Part shown: one piece after another, positions 15,299 through 24,263 of the stretch
Position numbering within the stretch: position 1 is the first letter of the stretch
Layout: every line of letters starts with the position of its first letter
Assembly: GCA_964370775.1 (NCBI GenBank)
Contig: CAYJKT010000026.1
Coordinates: forward strand, 1 to 41,611
DNA: 41,611 nt
Source of the DNA: SIG603 sp964370775
GTDB taxonomy: Bacteria; Bacillota; Clostridia; Oscillospirales; Acutalibacteraceae
Reading direction: 5' to 3'
Notes under the pieces: generated by a model
Databases searched by the model: none
The model's input: the letters and a program-made list of their open reading frames with translations, nothing else
Told to the model about the DNA's origin: nothing
Position numbers and translations under genes: made by a program

Positions 15299-16000
15299 AT
15301 GGAATTATTATTAAAGGATATTCACCACAAGTTTGGTGAAAAACAAGTGTTAAAAGGCGTGAACTTTGAATTCCAAAAAGGCAAAATTTACGGCTTACTT
15401 GGCAGAAACGGCGCTGGTAAAACAACTTTATTTAACTGCATAAATGAAGATGTAATCATGGATGGTGGCGAGTGCCTAATAAGCGAAAATTCTTCTGAAA
15501 AGAAAATAAGCAACAGCGATATAGGCTATGTTGTGTCTACTCCAGTTGTGCCAGATTTTTTAACTGGCAGAGAGTTCATCACTTTTTTCATAGAGGTTAA
15601 TAAAATTAAAGCAGATAAAACTGTCGATGAATATTTTGACTTCTTAAGCATTTTACCTGAAGACAGAGATAGACTTTTAAAAGACTATTCTCACGGTATG
15701 AAAAACAAGGTACAAATGCTGGTTAACTTCATTGCAAAACCTGCTGTTTTGTTGCTTGACGAGCCTCTAACATCTTTTGACGTTGTTGTAGCTGACGAGA
15801 TTAAGCAACTGCTACGAAGCATTAAACGGGACCATATCATAATTTTTTCAACACATATTATGGAACTAGCTCTTGATTTATGTGACGAGATAGTTATACT
15901 AAACGAGGGTACATTATCTGAGGTTGACAAACAAAATCTTGATAACGAAAGCTTTAAAGATAAAATTATTGCTATGTTGAAAGGTGATGAAAATGTTTGA
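15299..16000 (+). CDS. Second ABC transporter ATP-binding protein
   Basis: A 233-residue ATPase: Walker A GRNGAGKT at 35-42, signature SHGMKNKV near 131, Walker B VLLLDEP near 150 and the switch STHI. The sequence differs from the first ATPase but has the same domain layout. It partners the large permease that overlaps its stop. The start ATG follows an in-frame stop and has only a weak AGG ribosome site; a GGAGAAAGG sits 40 bases further upstream, which is unusual and may act through a folded leader. Confidence 0.92.
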   Translation: MELLLKDIHHKFGEKQVLKGVNFEFQKGKIYGLLGRNGAGKTTLFNCINEDVIMDGGECLISENSSEKKISNSDIGYVVSTPVVPDFLTGREFITFFIEVNKIKADKTVDEYFDFLSILPEDRDRLLKDYSHGMKNKVQMLVNFIAKPAVLLLDEPLTSFDVVVADEIKQLLRSIKRDHIIIFSTHIMELALDLCDEIVILNEGTLSEVDKQNLDNESFKDKIIAMLKGDENV

Positions 16001-17597
16001 GACATTTGCTAATTCTTTTAGAATTAAAACGACTCACCGTGTAAACGGATTTATCTATTTTCTAAAAACAATACCTCTATTAAAAAAAGCACTGCCAGAC
16101 AGCTTGTATAAATCTCAAGTACTAAAAACTATCATAATGATACTTGTAATGCTTTTCGAGCTATCTACAATTTATATTTTCAAGCTGATTTATTTAGCTA
16201 TACTTTACGTTTTTGCAAATATCTATAACTTCACTGACACTAATAGTTCTTTTCTTATAGAGACCACACTCACCTTGCTGTTCTTCACAACGTTAATTGG
16301 CGCATGGCTAAACAATAAAATACTAGAGCCGTCAAAAGACAAATACTACTGTGTTATTCTTATGCGAATGGACGCAAAAAAAGTCGCTTTAAGCGATTAT
16401 TTATACGAGATGTTCAAAGTGTTTGTAGGCTTTTTACCAATAACTGTTGTGGCTTCATTCTTAATGGATTTCAGCATTCTAATAGCACTAGTTATTCCAG
16501 TTTTCATTGTAATGGCTAAGTTTACAGGAATGGCACTTACAATAATGCTAAAAACTAAAAAAATGAGAACCAAGAAAATCAACAGCCCTCTCCAGTTTTT
16601 AGAGATATCCCCTATACTTGCTATAGCACTCTTTTTCACTATTATGGGTATACATATTCCGTTGAGTATGTGGTACATCGCTACAGGTTTCTTTATTGTG
16701 ACAGGTATATTAAGCATTAAGTTTTTATGGTCAAAACCTAATTACCTAGCGATTTATAAGCGTTTGTTTAAAGAAGACGAAGCTGTTTTACACGGAACAA
16801 AAGCTGCCCAAGCAGACGCAAACAGAAAAATGTATGCTAAGCAAATTGATACTAAAAACATGACTATTGTCTCAAACAGAGTAGGCTTTGGCAAGTTCCA
16901 TGACATTTTTGTTCAACGACACAAAAAGTTATTGATGAACCCTGTTAAAATCGCAGCTATAGTAGAATTATGCTTGTTAGCAGTGGTAATTGGTTTCATC
17001 TATTTTGCACCAAGCGACTTAGAAATACCTTATTTAATCAACCAAAACATCTTCTCTGTACTTCCTGTTTTGCCTTTTATTTTGTATTACGCAAACCGTG
17101 GAATGTACATTACACAAGCAATGTTTATGAACTGCGATTACAGCATGCTGACTTATAAATTCTATAAAGAACCAAAAAGCATTTTGCAACTATTTTCAAT
17201 ACGTCTAAAATCTCTTATTTTAATGGATTTAAGACACTGCATAGTTATCGCATTAGGTCTTCCACTTTTACTATTTTTGTCAGGTGGAACCGATAACCCA
17301 ATCGACTACATCATGCTTTTCATACCAGTAATTGGATTATCCACATTTTTCTCTGTGCACAATTTGGTTATATACTACCTAATTCAACCATATAACAAAA
17401 ACCTACAGATGAAAAACCCACTCTACCTTGTGATACAAATGTCTACTTATGGCGTGTGCTACTTCATGTTCATGTCCGACAGCGTGAAACAAGTAGAATA
17501 CTTCGGTCTATATGTCCTAGCTTTTTGCGTGGTATATATAGCAGTCGCACTACCACTAGTATACAGATTAGCCCCAAAAACCTTTAGGCTTAAATAA
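15993..17597 (+). CDS. Large ABC exporter permease
   Basis: A 535-residue membrane protein with roughly 12 hydrophobic segments in two halves separated by a cytoplasmic loop (about residues 245-305 with many charged residues). The N-terminus MFETFANSFRIKTTHRVNGF is amphipathic. Starts at 15984 (GTG) and 15987 (ATG) are possible, but the ATG at 15993 is the best spaced from AAAGG. It overlaps the second ATPase by eight bases. The double-length permease suggests it acts without a second permease chain. Substrate unknown. Confidence 0.85.
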   Translation: MFETFANSFRIKTTHRVNGFIYFLKTIPLLKKALPDSLYKSQVLKTIIMILVMLFELSTIYIFKLIYLAILYVFANIYNFTDTNSSFLIETTLTLLFFTTLIGAWLNNKILEPSKDKYYCVILMRMDAKKVALSDYLYEMFKVFVGFLPITVVASFLMDFSILIALVIPVFIVMAKFTGMALTIMLKTKKMRTKKINSPLQFLEISPILAIALFFTIMGIHIPLSMWYIATGFFIVTGILSIKFLWSKPNYLAIYKRLFKEDEAVLHGTKAAQADANRKMYAKQIDTKNMTIVSNRVGFGKFHDIFVQRHKKLLMNPVKIAAIVELCLLAVVIGFIYFAPSDLEIPYLINQNIFSVLPVLPFILYYANRGMYITQAMFMNCDYSMLTYKFYKEPKSILQLFSIRLKSLILMDLRHCIVIALGLPLLLFLSGGTDNPIDYIMLFIPVIGLSTFFSVHNLVIYYLIQPYNKNLQMKNPLYLVIQMSTYGVCYFMFMSDSVKQVEYFGLYVLAFCVVYIAVALPLVYRLAPKTFRLK

Positions 17598-17601
17598 CAC
17601 A

Positions 17602-17642
17602 CAGAGAATGGTTCCACTATTATCAGTGAGAACCATTCTCTG
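17602..17642. terminator. Terminator of the GntR-ABC operon
   Basis: A 13-bp perfect stem (17602-17614 with 17630-17642), extended inside by CACT/AGTG pairing, starts four bases after the last ABC gene's stop. It lies between convergent genes and could stop transcription from both sides; the following GTTTATTC is moderately U-rich. Confidence 0.8.
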
Positions 17643-17654
17643 CGTTTATTCATA

Positions 17655-18716
17655 TTATTTTGTTTTAATAAAATCGTTCCAAAAATTAATTTCGGCATAA
17701 GTCTCTAATGCTTGATTTGTTTTATTAGTCATTTCAACAGATTGAGCTATTTGTTCTGAGCTAATCTGTGATTCATTACGAAATTTTTGCAATGAATTAA
17801 ACAACTCATCATTTTGCATTCTTATTTCATCTAAATTTTCTGATATATCTTGTAATCTATATAATATCTCCGTGTTTTGTTGTGATATAATATTCAAATG
17901 AGATTTGATAGCATTCATATCAAAACTTACTAGTGCATTCTCAAGAGTTAATTTAGACGTAGATAAATACTCATACAAATAAAAAATCGGCTGTAAGCCC
18001 CTATATTGTTTCGGAATAATATTTACACTATAAAGTGATTCTCTAGTTTTATTAGCATCATAATACTCTTTTTTTAACTGTTCTAATTTAGCCATTAAAA
18101 TCTTTTTTTCTTTTAACTCTTTTTCCACACGTTCTTTGTCGAGCGATACATTTTGTTGATAATCAGCAAACTCCAGTAGAAATTGCGATAAATATCTGTC
18201 CTTAAGCTTCTTATGTGCTATCTTGTCACTTATAGCTCTTACTAGGAAATAAATAGCAAAACCTAAACAACAACAAATTGCAATAGGTGATATAACCTCT
18301 ACAAAAGTCATAGCTCGTACAATACCTCTAGATGTAACAAGAAAAAATGATCCGATAGTCCAAGCAAAATAAGTTATTATTATTGTAAAGATAACAAACC
18401 ATATCATATAATATTTAAATTTACTATTAGGTGCTACATTAAGATATGGTTCTTCAAAATGCAACTGAATTCCAAGTTTTTTGGCTCTAGCTTCTAGTTC
18501 GTAATACTTATTATTTATTTCATGACACAAAAATTCAGAAATTCTTATGCTGTCAATATAAGATATATCCACTTCTCTAAATACATTATTACTATACTTA
18601 GGTGCAACCGAAGCATATTCTTGATTAGAACTCGATTGTTTCGAAACAGGAATTCCACATTTAGGACAAAATGAACTCCCCTCATTCATTTGATTTCCAC
18701 AGGAAACACAAAACAT
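17655..18716 (-). CDS. Zinc-ribbon membrane protein with coiled coil, unknown function
   Basis: About 353 residues. The N-terminus is a CxxC...CxxC zinc ribbon (CVSCGNQMNEGSSFCPKCG, residues about 3-21). A linker and a helical stretch follow, then two hydrophobic segments (about 103-127 and 139-161), and a long charged coiled-coil region (about 165-225 and again 270-335). The topology suggests that both ends face the cytoplasm. I do not recognise a family with known function. The ATG at 18716 is better spaced from AAGGA than the GTG at 18722. It is convergent with the ABC operon and likely monocistronic. Confidence 0.75.
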   Translation of the reverse strand: MFCVSCGNQMNEGSSFCPKCGIPVSKQSSSNQEYASVAPKYSNNVFREVDISYIDSIRISEFLCHEINNKYYELEARAKKLGIQLHFEEPYLNVAPNSKFKYYMIWFVIFTIIITYFAWTIGSFFLVTSRGIVRAMTFVEVISPIAICCCLGFAIYFLVRAISDKIAHKKLKDRYLSQFLLEFADYQQNVSLDKERVEKELKEKKILMAKLEQLKKEYYDANKTRESLYSVNIIPKQYRGLQPIFYLYEYLSTSKLTLENALVSFDMNAIKSHLNIISQQNTEILYRLQDISENLDEIRMQNDELFNSLQKFRNESQISSEQIAQSVEMTNKTNQALETYAEINFWNDFIKTK

Positions 18717-18841
18717 TACCACACATCCTTAATATATTTCTTTTATAAAAATATATCACATTAATATTAATATTATATTAACAAATTATGTCTAAATCAT
18801 AAATATTGTTACTAAATTTAGTATGGATGTAAATTTTCATC

Positions 18842-19555
18842 TTAAGTAAAATATATTTGCAACACATATCTAATCGCCCAAAACAATAGTAAATGTGCTG
18901 GGTACACTATGTAAAACAGCCATTTTGCAGAACTTTTACCTCTTTTTCCGTTATATATCGCTAGTGGTACTGCCGCCATACACGCATAAAGTTGTGTGTT
19001 GTTTTCTTCTAAAATATAATATGTTTCTCCTAAAAAAACAAAGTAGAAAGTCGTTAGACCATAGAAAAGATACGTTAAGCCGATTAGGGATAGCACATCT
19101 GCGCCTCTAGTTTTGTTAAAAAGATAAAACCCACACATAATTGCTACGCCATACAGTCCGTAAGAAGCGTTTGAAATTATGGATAAAAACGCAAACAATA
19201 ACGTGCCAAATAAGTATAGATAATTCCTTTTTCTCATAGCCGTATCTAAGCAAAGCAGTGCTAAAAACCCTATCAATAGCTCTAACATTATGCTTTGACT
19301 ACCCCAGTAAACTAAAGTGTTATGAAAACACAAGTCGTATGGAATTTCGGCTATAATGGCAAACAATGCAAGCCTTAAAATATATTTACCTCTACTGCTA
19401 GTTTTTAAGTACCCCTGTACCAATAAAAACGCAAATATTGGAAACGATAATCTTCCTATTATCCTAATTATAGGGTATTGTGGAAAAAAAATCGCACCTA
19501 TATGGTCTAATATCATCGTAAAAAGTGCTATCCACTTTAATGTAACAGATGTCAT
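18842..19555 (-). CDS. TraX-family integral membrane protein
   Basis: A 237-residue protein with about eight hydrophobic helices and the signature LKWIALFTMILDHIGAIFFP at the N-terminus, IGRLSFPIFAFLLVQGYLKT soon after and AEIPYDLCFH in the middle. These mark the TraX/fimbrial-acetylase family (related to acyltransferase_3 membrane proteins). The residues DH (in MILDHIG), R (IGRLSFP) and E/D (AEIPYD) are the conserved polar positions. Chromosomal TraX proteins in Firmicutes are uncharacterised; O- or N-acetylation of a surface component is possible. The ATG follows AGGAG at six bases. Confidence 0.88.
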   Translation of the reverse strand: MTSVTLKWIALFTMILDHIGAIFFPQYPIIRIIGRLSFPIFAFLLVQGYLKTSSRGKYILRLALFAIIAEIPYDLCFHNTLVYWGSQSIMLELLIGFLALLCLDTAMRKRNYLYLFGTLLFAFLSIISNASYGLYGVAIMCGFYLFNKTRGADVLSLIGLTYLFYGLTTFYFVFLGETYYILEENNTQLYACMAAVPLAIYNGKRGKSSAKWLFYIVYPAHLLLFWAIRYVLQIYFT

Positions 19556-19587
19556 ACATACTCCTTTGTTATTTTTTCTTGTTTATA

Positions 19588-19593
19588 ATTATA
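19588..19593 (-). promoter_or_regulatory. Putative extended -10 of the TraX gene
   Basis: TGATATAAT on the minus strand (TATAAT at 19588-19593), about 33 bases before the TraX start. No good -35 is seen in the T-rich upstream stretch; an extended -10 promoter would not need one. Confidence 0.4.
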
Positions 19594-19646
19594 TCATAAA
19601 AATAAAAAAAAGAATATATTTTCCACAACTTTTTTACTTACAAACA

Positions 19647-19687
19647 AAAATCCTCCCACACTATAATTTATAGCATGGGAGGATTTT
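19647..19687 (-). terminator. Terminator of the chemotaxis-receptor gene
   Basis: A 12-bp perfect stem (19647-19658 with 19676-19687) begins 11 bases after the receptor's stop codon. On the minus strand it is followed by TTTTTGTTTG, a normal U-run. Confidence 0.9.
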
Positions 19688-19697
19688 ATTATGAAAA

Positions 19698-21353
19698 CTA
19701 TAATTTAAATTTACTAACTACTTTGTTCAGCACATCAGCTTGAGCAGCTAATTGCTCACTCGCAGCAGCACTTTCCTCGCTAGTAGCTGTGTTGTTATGT
19801 ATAACAAATGAGATTTCTCCAACTTCCTTAGTTATAGACTCAATTTGAGAAGTTTGCTCGCTACTTGCTCTGGATATATTCTCAACTTCTTCAACCATTT
19901 CTTGAACCTTGTCAGCTAGCTCTGCAAAAGAAGTATTCGCTTTTTCTGTTATCTCTATACCATTATTTACGCTTACAATAGATTTATCAATCAGTCCTGT
20001 AATGTCACTAGCAGCCTCAGATGACATTTGCGCTAAGTTACGAACTTCGTCAGCCACAACAGCAAAACCTGCACCCACACTACCTGCTCTAGCAGCTTCA
20101 ACTGACGCATTAAGTGCTAGTATATTTGTTTTAAACGCAATATCTTCAATAACTTTTACGATTTTTGATATATCTTCAGAAGTAACTGCTATGTTAGACA
20201 TAGCTGCTTGCATTTCTTGCATATCTGTCATAGTAACCTTTGCTACATCACCAGAAACCACTGCAAGTTCTGCTGCTCTGTTAGCACTTGTCAAGTTATT
20301 TGCTACCTCTTTAGATATGTTATTAAGCGTTGCAGACACAGTCTCTATGCTTGCAGATTGTTCCTCTGACCCTGCTGCTAGGTGTTGCGCACCCTCTGCC
20401 ACTTGTTGAGAGTCCCCGTTAATTTGGTTAGCAGAAGAAGACACATTGCGTAGAGTTGCAGTAACCGTACCCATCATTGTTTCTATAGAATTACGAAGAG
20501 CTACCCATTCGCCAATATACGCTTCTCTATTTTTAATAGATTTGCTCCAGTCATTTTTAGCAATTGCGTCTAACACATAAACTACTTCATTCTTTAGTAA
20601 TGTTAAATTATCATTCATTGTATTGAAAGAGTTAATAAGCACACCTATTTCATCTCTATCACTAGATTGATTTAAGTTAACACTAAAGTTACCAATAGCT
20701 AGTTGATTTGCAGATTCTACAACTATTTTTAATCTAGAAGAAATTGAAGTTTTAACAAATTTAGTAACCACCAAAACTGCAAGCACTACCAAAACAATAG
20801 CAACTAACAATATATTTATAGAAGCAGTTAACACTGTTGGAAAAACTTCGCTAGTTGATCTACCAGAAAACAACACGCCTACTACTTGTCCATTAGCATA
20901 GTAAGGCTCATACGAACATAGGTGATTTTCCCCTAAAATATTCGCTTCTCCTATATATGATTTACCTTGATTTATAACTATATCAGCAATTTGGGGGTCT
21001 AATTGAGTTCCCACCACTCTAGTTCCATTTTGAGTTATCGTGGTATACTTCCTTACATCTCCATAAAATATAGTAAATTCATTTTTGGTATGTTCTTTTA
21101 ATGCATCTATCATGCTCACGATTGCATCATCAGAAGCTTGCATATCCATTTTACTGATTTCATATTCTAATAACTGTGTGGAATTCACACTTTCTGTGGC
21201 AATCTGGTCGTAAAGAGTATTCTGAATACTAACAAAATTAATACCTAAAATTGTTGCTACCACAATAAATATACTTATGATAAAAACAATATTAATTTTT
21301 GTCGCCAAACTCTTGGGATTAAATGGAAAAGACTTTGATTTGTTGCTATTCAT
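19698..21353 (-). CDS. Methyl-accepting chemotaxis protein
   Basis: A 551-residue receptor. TM1 is at about 21-43, an extracellular single-Cache-type sensor at 44-174 (with the YEPYYANGQVVGVLFSGR signature near 148-165), TM2 at 176-199, HAMP at about 200-255, and the cytoplasmic signalling helix bundle to the C-terminus with the hairpin EDIAFKTNILALNASVEAAR-type tip (near residue 395-420). The C-terminus lacks the NWETF-like CheR/B tether. The receptor feeds CheA/CheW; its ligand is not deducible, but this Cache class often binds small organic acids or amino acids. It has its own promoter (21433-21461) and terminator. Confidence 0.95.
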   Translation of the reverse strand: MNSNKSKSFPFNPKSLATKINIVFIISIFIVVATILGINFVSIQNTLYDQIATESVNSTQLLEYEISKMDMQASDDAIVSMIDALKEHTKNEFTIFYGDVRKYTTITQNGTRVVGTQLDPQIADIVINQGKSYIGEANILGENHLCSYEPYYANGQVVGVLFSGRSTSEVFPTVLTASINILLVAIVLVVLAVLVVTKFVKTSISSRLKIVVESANQLAIGNFSVNLNQSSDRDEIGVLINSFNTMNDNLTLLKNEVVYVLDAIAKNDWSKSIKNREAYIGEWVALRNSIETMMGTVTATLRNVSSSANQINGDSQQVAEGAQHLAAGSEEQSASIETVSATLNNISKEVANNLTSANRAAELAVVSGDVAKVTMTDMQEMQAAMSNIAVTSEDISKIVKVIEDIAFKTNILALNASVEAARAGSVGAGFAVVADEVRNLAQMSSEAASDITGLIDKSIVSVNNGIEITEKANTSFAELADKVQEMVEEVENISRASSEQTSQIESITKEVGEISFVIHNNTATSEESAAASEQLAAQADVLNKVVSKFKL

Positions 21354-21432
21354 AAAAATAACCTCTCTTATTCATTCTTTCATGCCGAAATATCATGCTA
21401 GATAATCTATAACACTTTATAGATATATTATG

Positions 21433-21461
21433 ATTATACTACTGCCGTTCTCAATTGTCAA
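21433..21461 (-). promoter_or_regulatory. Consensus sigma-A promoter of the receptor gene
   Basis: On the minus strand TTGACA (21456-21461), 17 bases, TATAAT (21433-21438): both hexamers match the consensus exactly. The 5' leader is about 70 bases, with a small inverted repeat ATCTATA/TATAGAT. There is no clear sigma-D (flagellar) promoter. Confidence 0.88.
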
Positions 21462-21554
21462 TTATTGTAAATTAGAAAATTAAATGAATAATAAATTCAG
21501 TTGTTTATACATATTTAATAGTATTAATATATTATTTTTATTATTTTTATATAT

Positions 21555-21590
21555 AATAAACACTAGTTCATGGTTGAACTAGTGTTTATT
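21555..21590. terminator. Hairpin ending the polysaccharide operon
   Basis: A 16-bp perfect stem (21555-21570 with 21575-21590) and 4-base loop, about 77 bases after the flippase stop. Its A- and U-rich flanks are symmetrical, so it could act in both directions; the plus-strand U-run (TTTCTTTTC) is the better one. As the operon's genes read on the minus strand, its role as their terminator is likely but not certain. Confidence 0.6.
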
Positions 21591-21666
21591 TCTTTTCACT
21601 TATCTGTCGATAAATTTTTGTTATTATTATTTAAAAATTTATTATTATAATGTAAAACATATTCAC

Positions 21667-23268
21667 TTAAGGTCTTAATTTTAACACTCTTGCAATCATA
21701 GTTCCTTTCGGTAATGTAACAACATCTTCATACCTAATCGCCTTAAATTTTGTCGCTATCACTGCATATACTAACATAGCAAACGGAATTGTAATAATTA
21801 TTGATACTTGGCTTGGTATCAATAGTGTTAACACATAATAGAACGCATAAGATATGGCTCCCATAACCACAGCTGAAATCAGTGGTGGTACAGCAGTTTT
21901 CCAAAAACCTTGCCATTCTGGCACATATTTTTTGATATACCTAACATTTAACATTGTTATTATGAAGTACGATACCACTGTGCTTATCGCAACACCCAGT
22001 ACGTTTATCTGTGGAATTACCACTAAAAAATATGTGATAGCCAATTTAATAATAGAGCCTGTAGCCATGTGAATTACAGGTTTTTTTGCGTCTCCAAAAG
22101 ATTGTATCATTGCGTTGGTTATAAATATAACTGCAATGAACAAAATCGCTATGCTTAATATCGACAACACAGGTGCAGTCGCCACAGCTGCCTCTGGGTT
22201 ACCCATTAAAAGCAAGCTACAAATAGGTTCTGCAAATATAATCATTGCTACACCTGCTGGCATGGATATTAAAAAAGTTATTCTAAAAGAAGCCGAAGTG
22301 ACAGATAAAATCTGTGACTCATCTCTTTTTGCTACAGCTGATGACAATACTGGCAATAAACTAGCTGAAATAGGAGTTATAAACGAACCTGGCAGGTCAA
22401 AGAATTTTTTTGCGTTTCCGTATATACCTTTAAACCACTCTGTATCCTCATTAGTGTAACCTACAGACTGCATTCTGTTTATCCAAATTGCACTATCTGC
22501 AATGTCTAACAATGACAAAAAGCATGAACCCAGTGTTATTGGAATTGCAAATTTCACTAGCTCGTTTAATAATTCTTTGTTGTTATGTTCCTCTGCCAAC
22601 TCGCTAGTTAAATTAATATCTTTTCTTTTTTGATATATCTTATATCCTACTAAATATATCGTACCAAGAGCAGCGCTAGCACTAACACCAGCCACTGCAG
22701 CAGTAGCCGCCGCTGGGTGGTCACCTGTTGTGTTCAAAATAAAAAAAGCTAGCGACAAGCCTATCATAATTTTAGAAAAAGCTTCTATAACTTGTGAAAC
22801 TGCTGTTGGCACCATGTTGGAACGGCCTTGAAAATATCCTCGTAAGGCAGACATAATTGAGATAAAAAACACTGTAGGTGATAATGCTTTAATCGCACTG
22901 CTAGCCCCTGGAATTCCATATACTCCAGCAATTAAATCAGCACCAAAAAACATAACACAAGCCATTACAATACCAAGGCTAACAAACACACTTAAAGCTA
23001 TTTTAAGTATCTTGTCAGCTTTTTTATAGTCTCCGTCAGCCACTGCCACACCAACCATTTTGGACACTGTAACAGGCAAACCAGATGTAGACACTAATAA
23101 AAAGAATGAAAAAATATCATAAGCTGTGTAAAAATATGACATTGCAGTAACATCAATAGCGTTTTGAAGTGGTATGGAGTAAAACAGCCCTAAAAATCTA
23201 ACAAGCACCATACCACTCGATAATATAACTGCACCTTTTAAAAAGCTTTGTCCTTCTCTTCCAGACAT
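21667..23268 (-). CDS. Polysaccharide flippase (Wzx/SpoVB-like, MOP superfamily)
   Basis: A 533-residue protein with about 14 hydrophobic helices. The N-terminus (FLKGAVILSSGMVLVRFLGL, then YSIPLQNAI and SGLPVTVSKMVG) is the signature of the MurJ/SpoVB/RfbX branch of the MOP superfamily. It would flip the lipid-linked repeat unit made by the upstream transferases to the outside face. It is the last gene of the operon, starting one base after the stop of the preceding GT2, with GGGGGAG as ribosome site. SpoVB function in sporulation is an alternative, but the operon context favours surface polysaccharide. Confidence 0.88.
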   Translation of the reverse strand: MSGREGQSFLKGAVILSSGMVLVRFLGLFYSIPLQNAIDVTAMSYFYTAYDIFSFFLLVSTSGLPVTVSKMVGVAVADGDYKKADKILKIALSVFVSLGIVMACVMFFGADLIAGVYGIPGASSAIKALSPTVFFISIMSALRGYFQGRSNMVPTAVSQVIEAFSKIMIGLSLAFFILNTTGDHPAAATAAVAGVSASAALGTIYLVGYKIYQKRKDINLTSELAEEHNNKELLNELVKFAIPITLGSCFLSLLDIADSAIWINRMQSVGYTNEDTEWFKGIYGNAKKFFDLPGSFITPISASLLPVLSSAVAKRDESQILSVTSASFRITFLISMPAGVAMIIFAEPICSLLLMGNPEAAVATAPVLSILSIAILFIAVIFITNAMIQSFGDAKKPVIHMATGSIIKLAITYFLVVIPQINVLGVAISTVVSYFIITMLNVRYIKKYVPEWQGFWKTAVPPLISAVVMGAISYAFYYVLTLLIPSQVSIIITIPFAMLVYAVIATKFKAIRYEDVVTLPKGTMIARVLKLRP

Positions 23269-23269
23269 T

Positions 23270-24262
23270 TTACTCCCCCTTTGTTATTTTTTTATTAATA
23301 AAATCCACTGTTTTATATACTAAAAATGTGCTTCCCGTTTTAATAGAAAGCAACAGTAACTTAACAGCCATGCTCTTTGATTTATAGTTTTTTATATCTT
23401 CTAACAAGTCTTTATCCTTAATAATTCTTCTAATCTCTTCTAATTTTTCAGAAAAAGCAGCTTCACTTTTCAATTGGTTAGATAATGAACCATACAAGGT
23501 GTAGTACAAGCTAGTATACATACTATTATCATTATTACCACCATACTCTTTAACTATGTTTTTTTCGTAAAAATATAAGTACTTTAACTGATGAAATAAG
23601 TTTGATTTATAACTAGTCATAACAGAACCACTGTGAATACGATAAAAATATGCGTAATAGTCGACAATTTGAATTTTCTTACATTTCTCATAATATTCTA
23701 AATTAAACAGCATGTCTTCGCCTACTTTAAATTGCGTAGAAAACTCTATTTTGTTTTCATCTATAATATTTTTTAAGTAAAGTTTGTTGAAAGGCGAGTT
23801 AGTATCCATTTTAGTTCTGTAATCAAAATAATTCTTCAAAAAATCACTTGCATTAACTACTTTATTTTCATAAGTCCAAGTTGATTTTTTCTCTCCATTA
23901 ATAAAATCATACGCACCAAAAATAACAATATCGCAGTCTGTATCATGCATTTGCAACAACTTCTCGACAGCCATAGTATCAAGAAAATCATCACTATCGG
24001 CAAACATTATGTAATCGCCTGTACTATGCTTAATTCCCTCGTTTCTTGCAGAGGATACTCCTCCATTTACCTTGTGTACAACTTTAATTCTCACATCTTT
24101 TTCAGCTAGTTTATCACAAATCTCGCCACTTTTATCAGGTGAGCCGTCATCAATTAAAATTATCTCAATATTTTCATAACTTTGCTCTGTTAAACTACTT
24201 ACACATTCTTCAACATATTTTTCTGTTTTATAAACAGGAACAATAATGCTAACATTTTTCAT
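23270..24262 (-). CDS. Family 2 glycosyltransferase (GT-A), copy A
   Basis: About 330 residues. The GT-A fold lies in the first ~110: VSIIVPVYKTEKYVEECVSS, IDDGSPDKS (first acidic motif), NGGVSSARNEGI and the DxD-like MFADSDDFLD. The C-terminal part (about 220-330) is a helical domain common to CpsJ/EpsJ-like transferases. The best start is the ATG at 24262 just after AAGAGG; a TTG at 24277 would give five more residues. It overlaps the stop of the preceding GT2. It adds one sugar to the lipid-linked repeat on the cytoplasmic side. It resembles the two upstream GT2s closely. Confidence 0.9.
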   Translation of the reverse strand: MKNVSIIVPVYKTEKYVEECVSSLTEQSYENIEIILIDDGSPDKSGEICDKLAEKDVRIKVVHKVNGGVSSARNEGIKHSTGDYIMFADSDDFLDTMAVEKLLQMHDTDCDIVIFGAYDFINGEKKSTWTYENKVVNASDFLKNYFDYRTKMDTNSPFNKLYLKNIIDENKIEFSTQFKVGEDMLFNLEYYEKCKKIQIVDYYAYFYRIHSGSVMTSYKSNLFHQLKYLYFYEKNIVKEYGGNNDNSMYTSLYYTLYGSLSNQLKSEAAFSEKLEEIRRIIKDKDLLEDIKNYKSKSMAVKLLLLSIKTGSTFLVYKTVDFINKKITKGE

Positions 24263-24263
24263 A

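Larger units (their letters stand above)
21354..21666. other. Intergenic stretch between receptor and polysaccharide operon
   Basis: This 313-base, very AT-rich stretch holds the receptor promoter (21433-21461) and the strong hairpin at 21555-21590. I see no ORF with a ribosome site and no riboswitch-like fold. Confidence 0.7.

Noticed and set aside
21354..21666. A c-di-GMP or other riboswitch in the leader of the chemotaxis receptor
   Set aside because: The mapped promoter leaves a leader of only about 70 bases, with no conserved aptamer sequence and no terminator pair.
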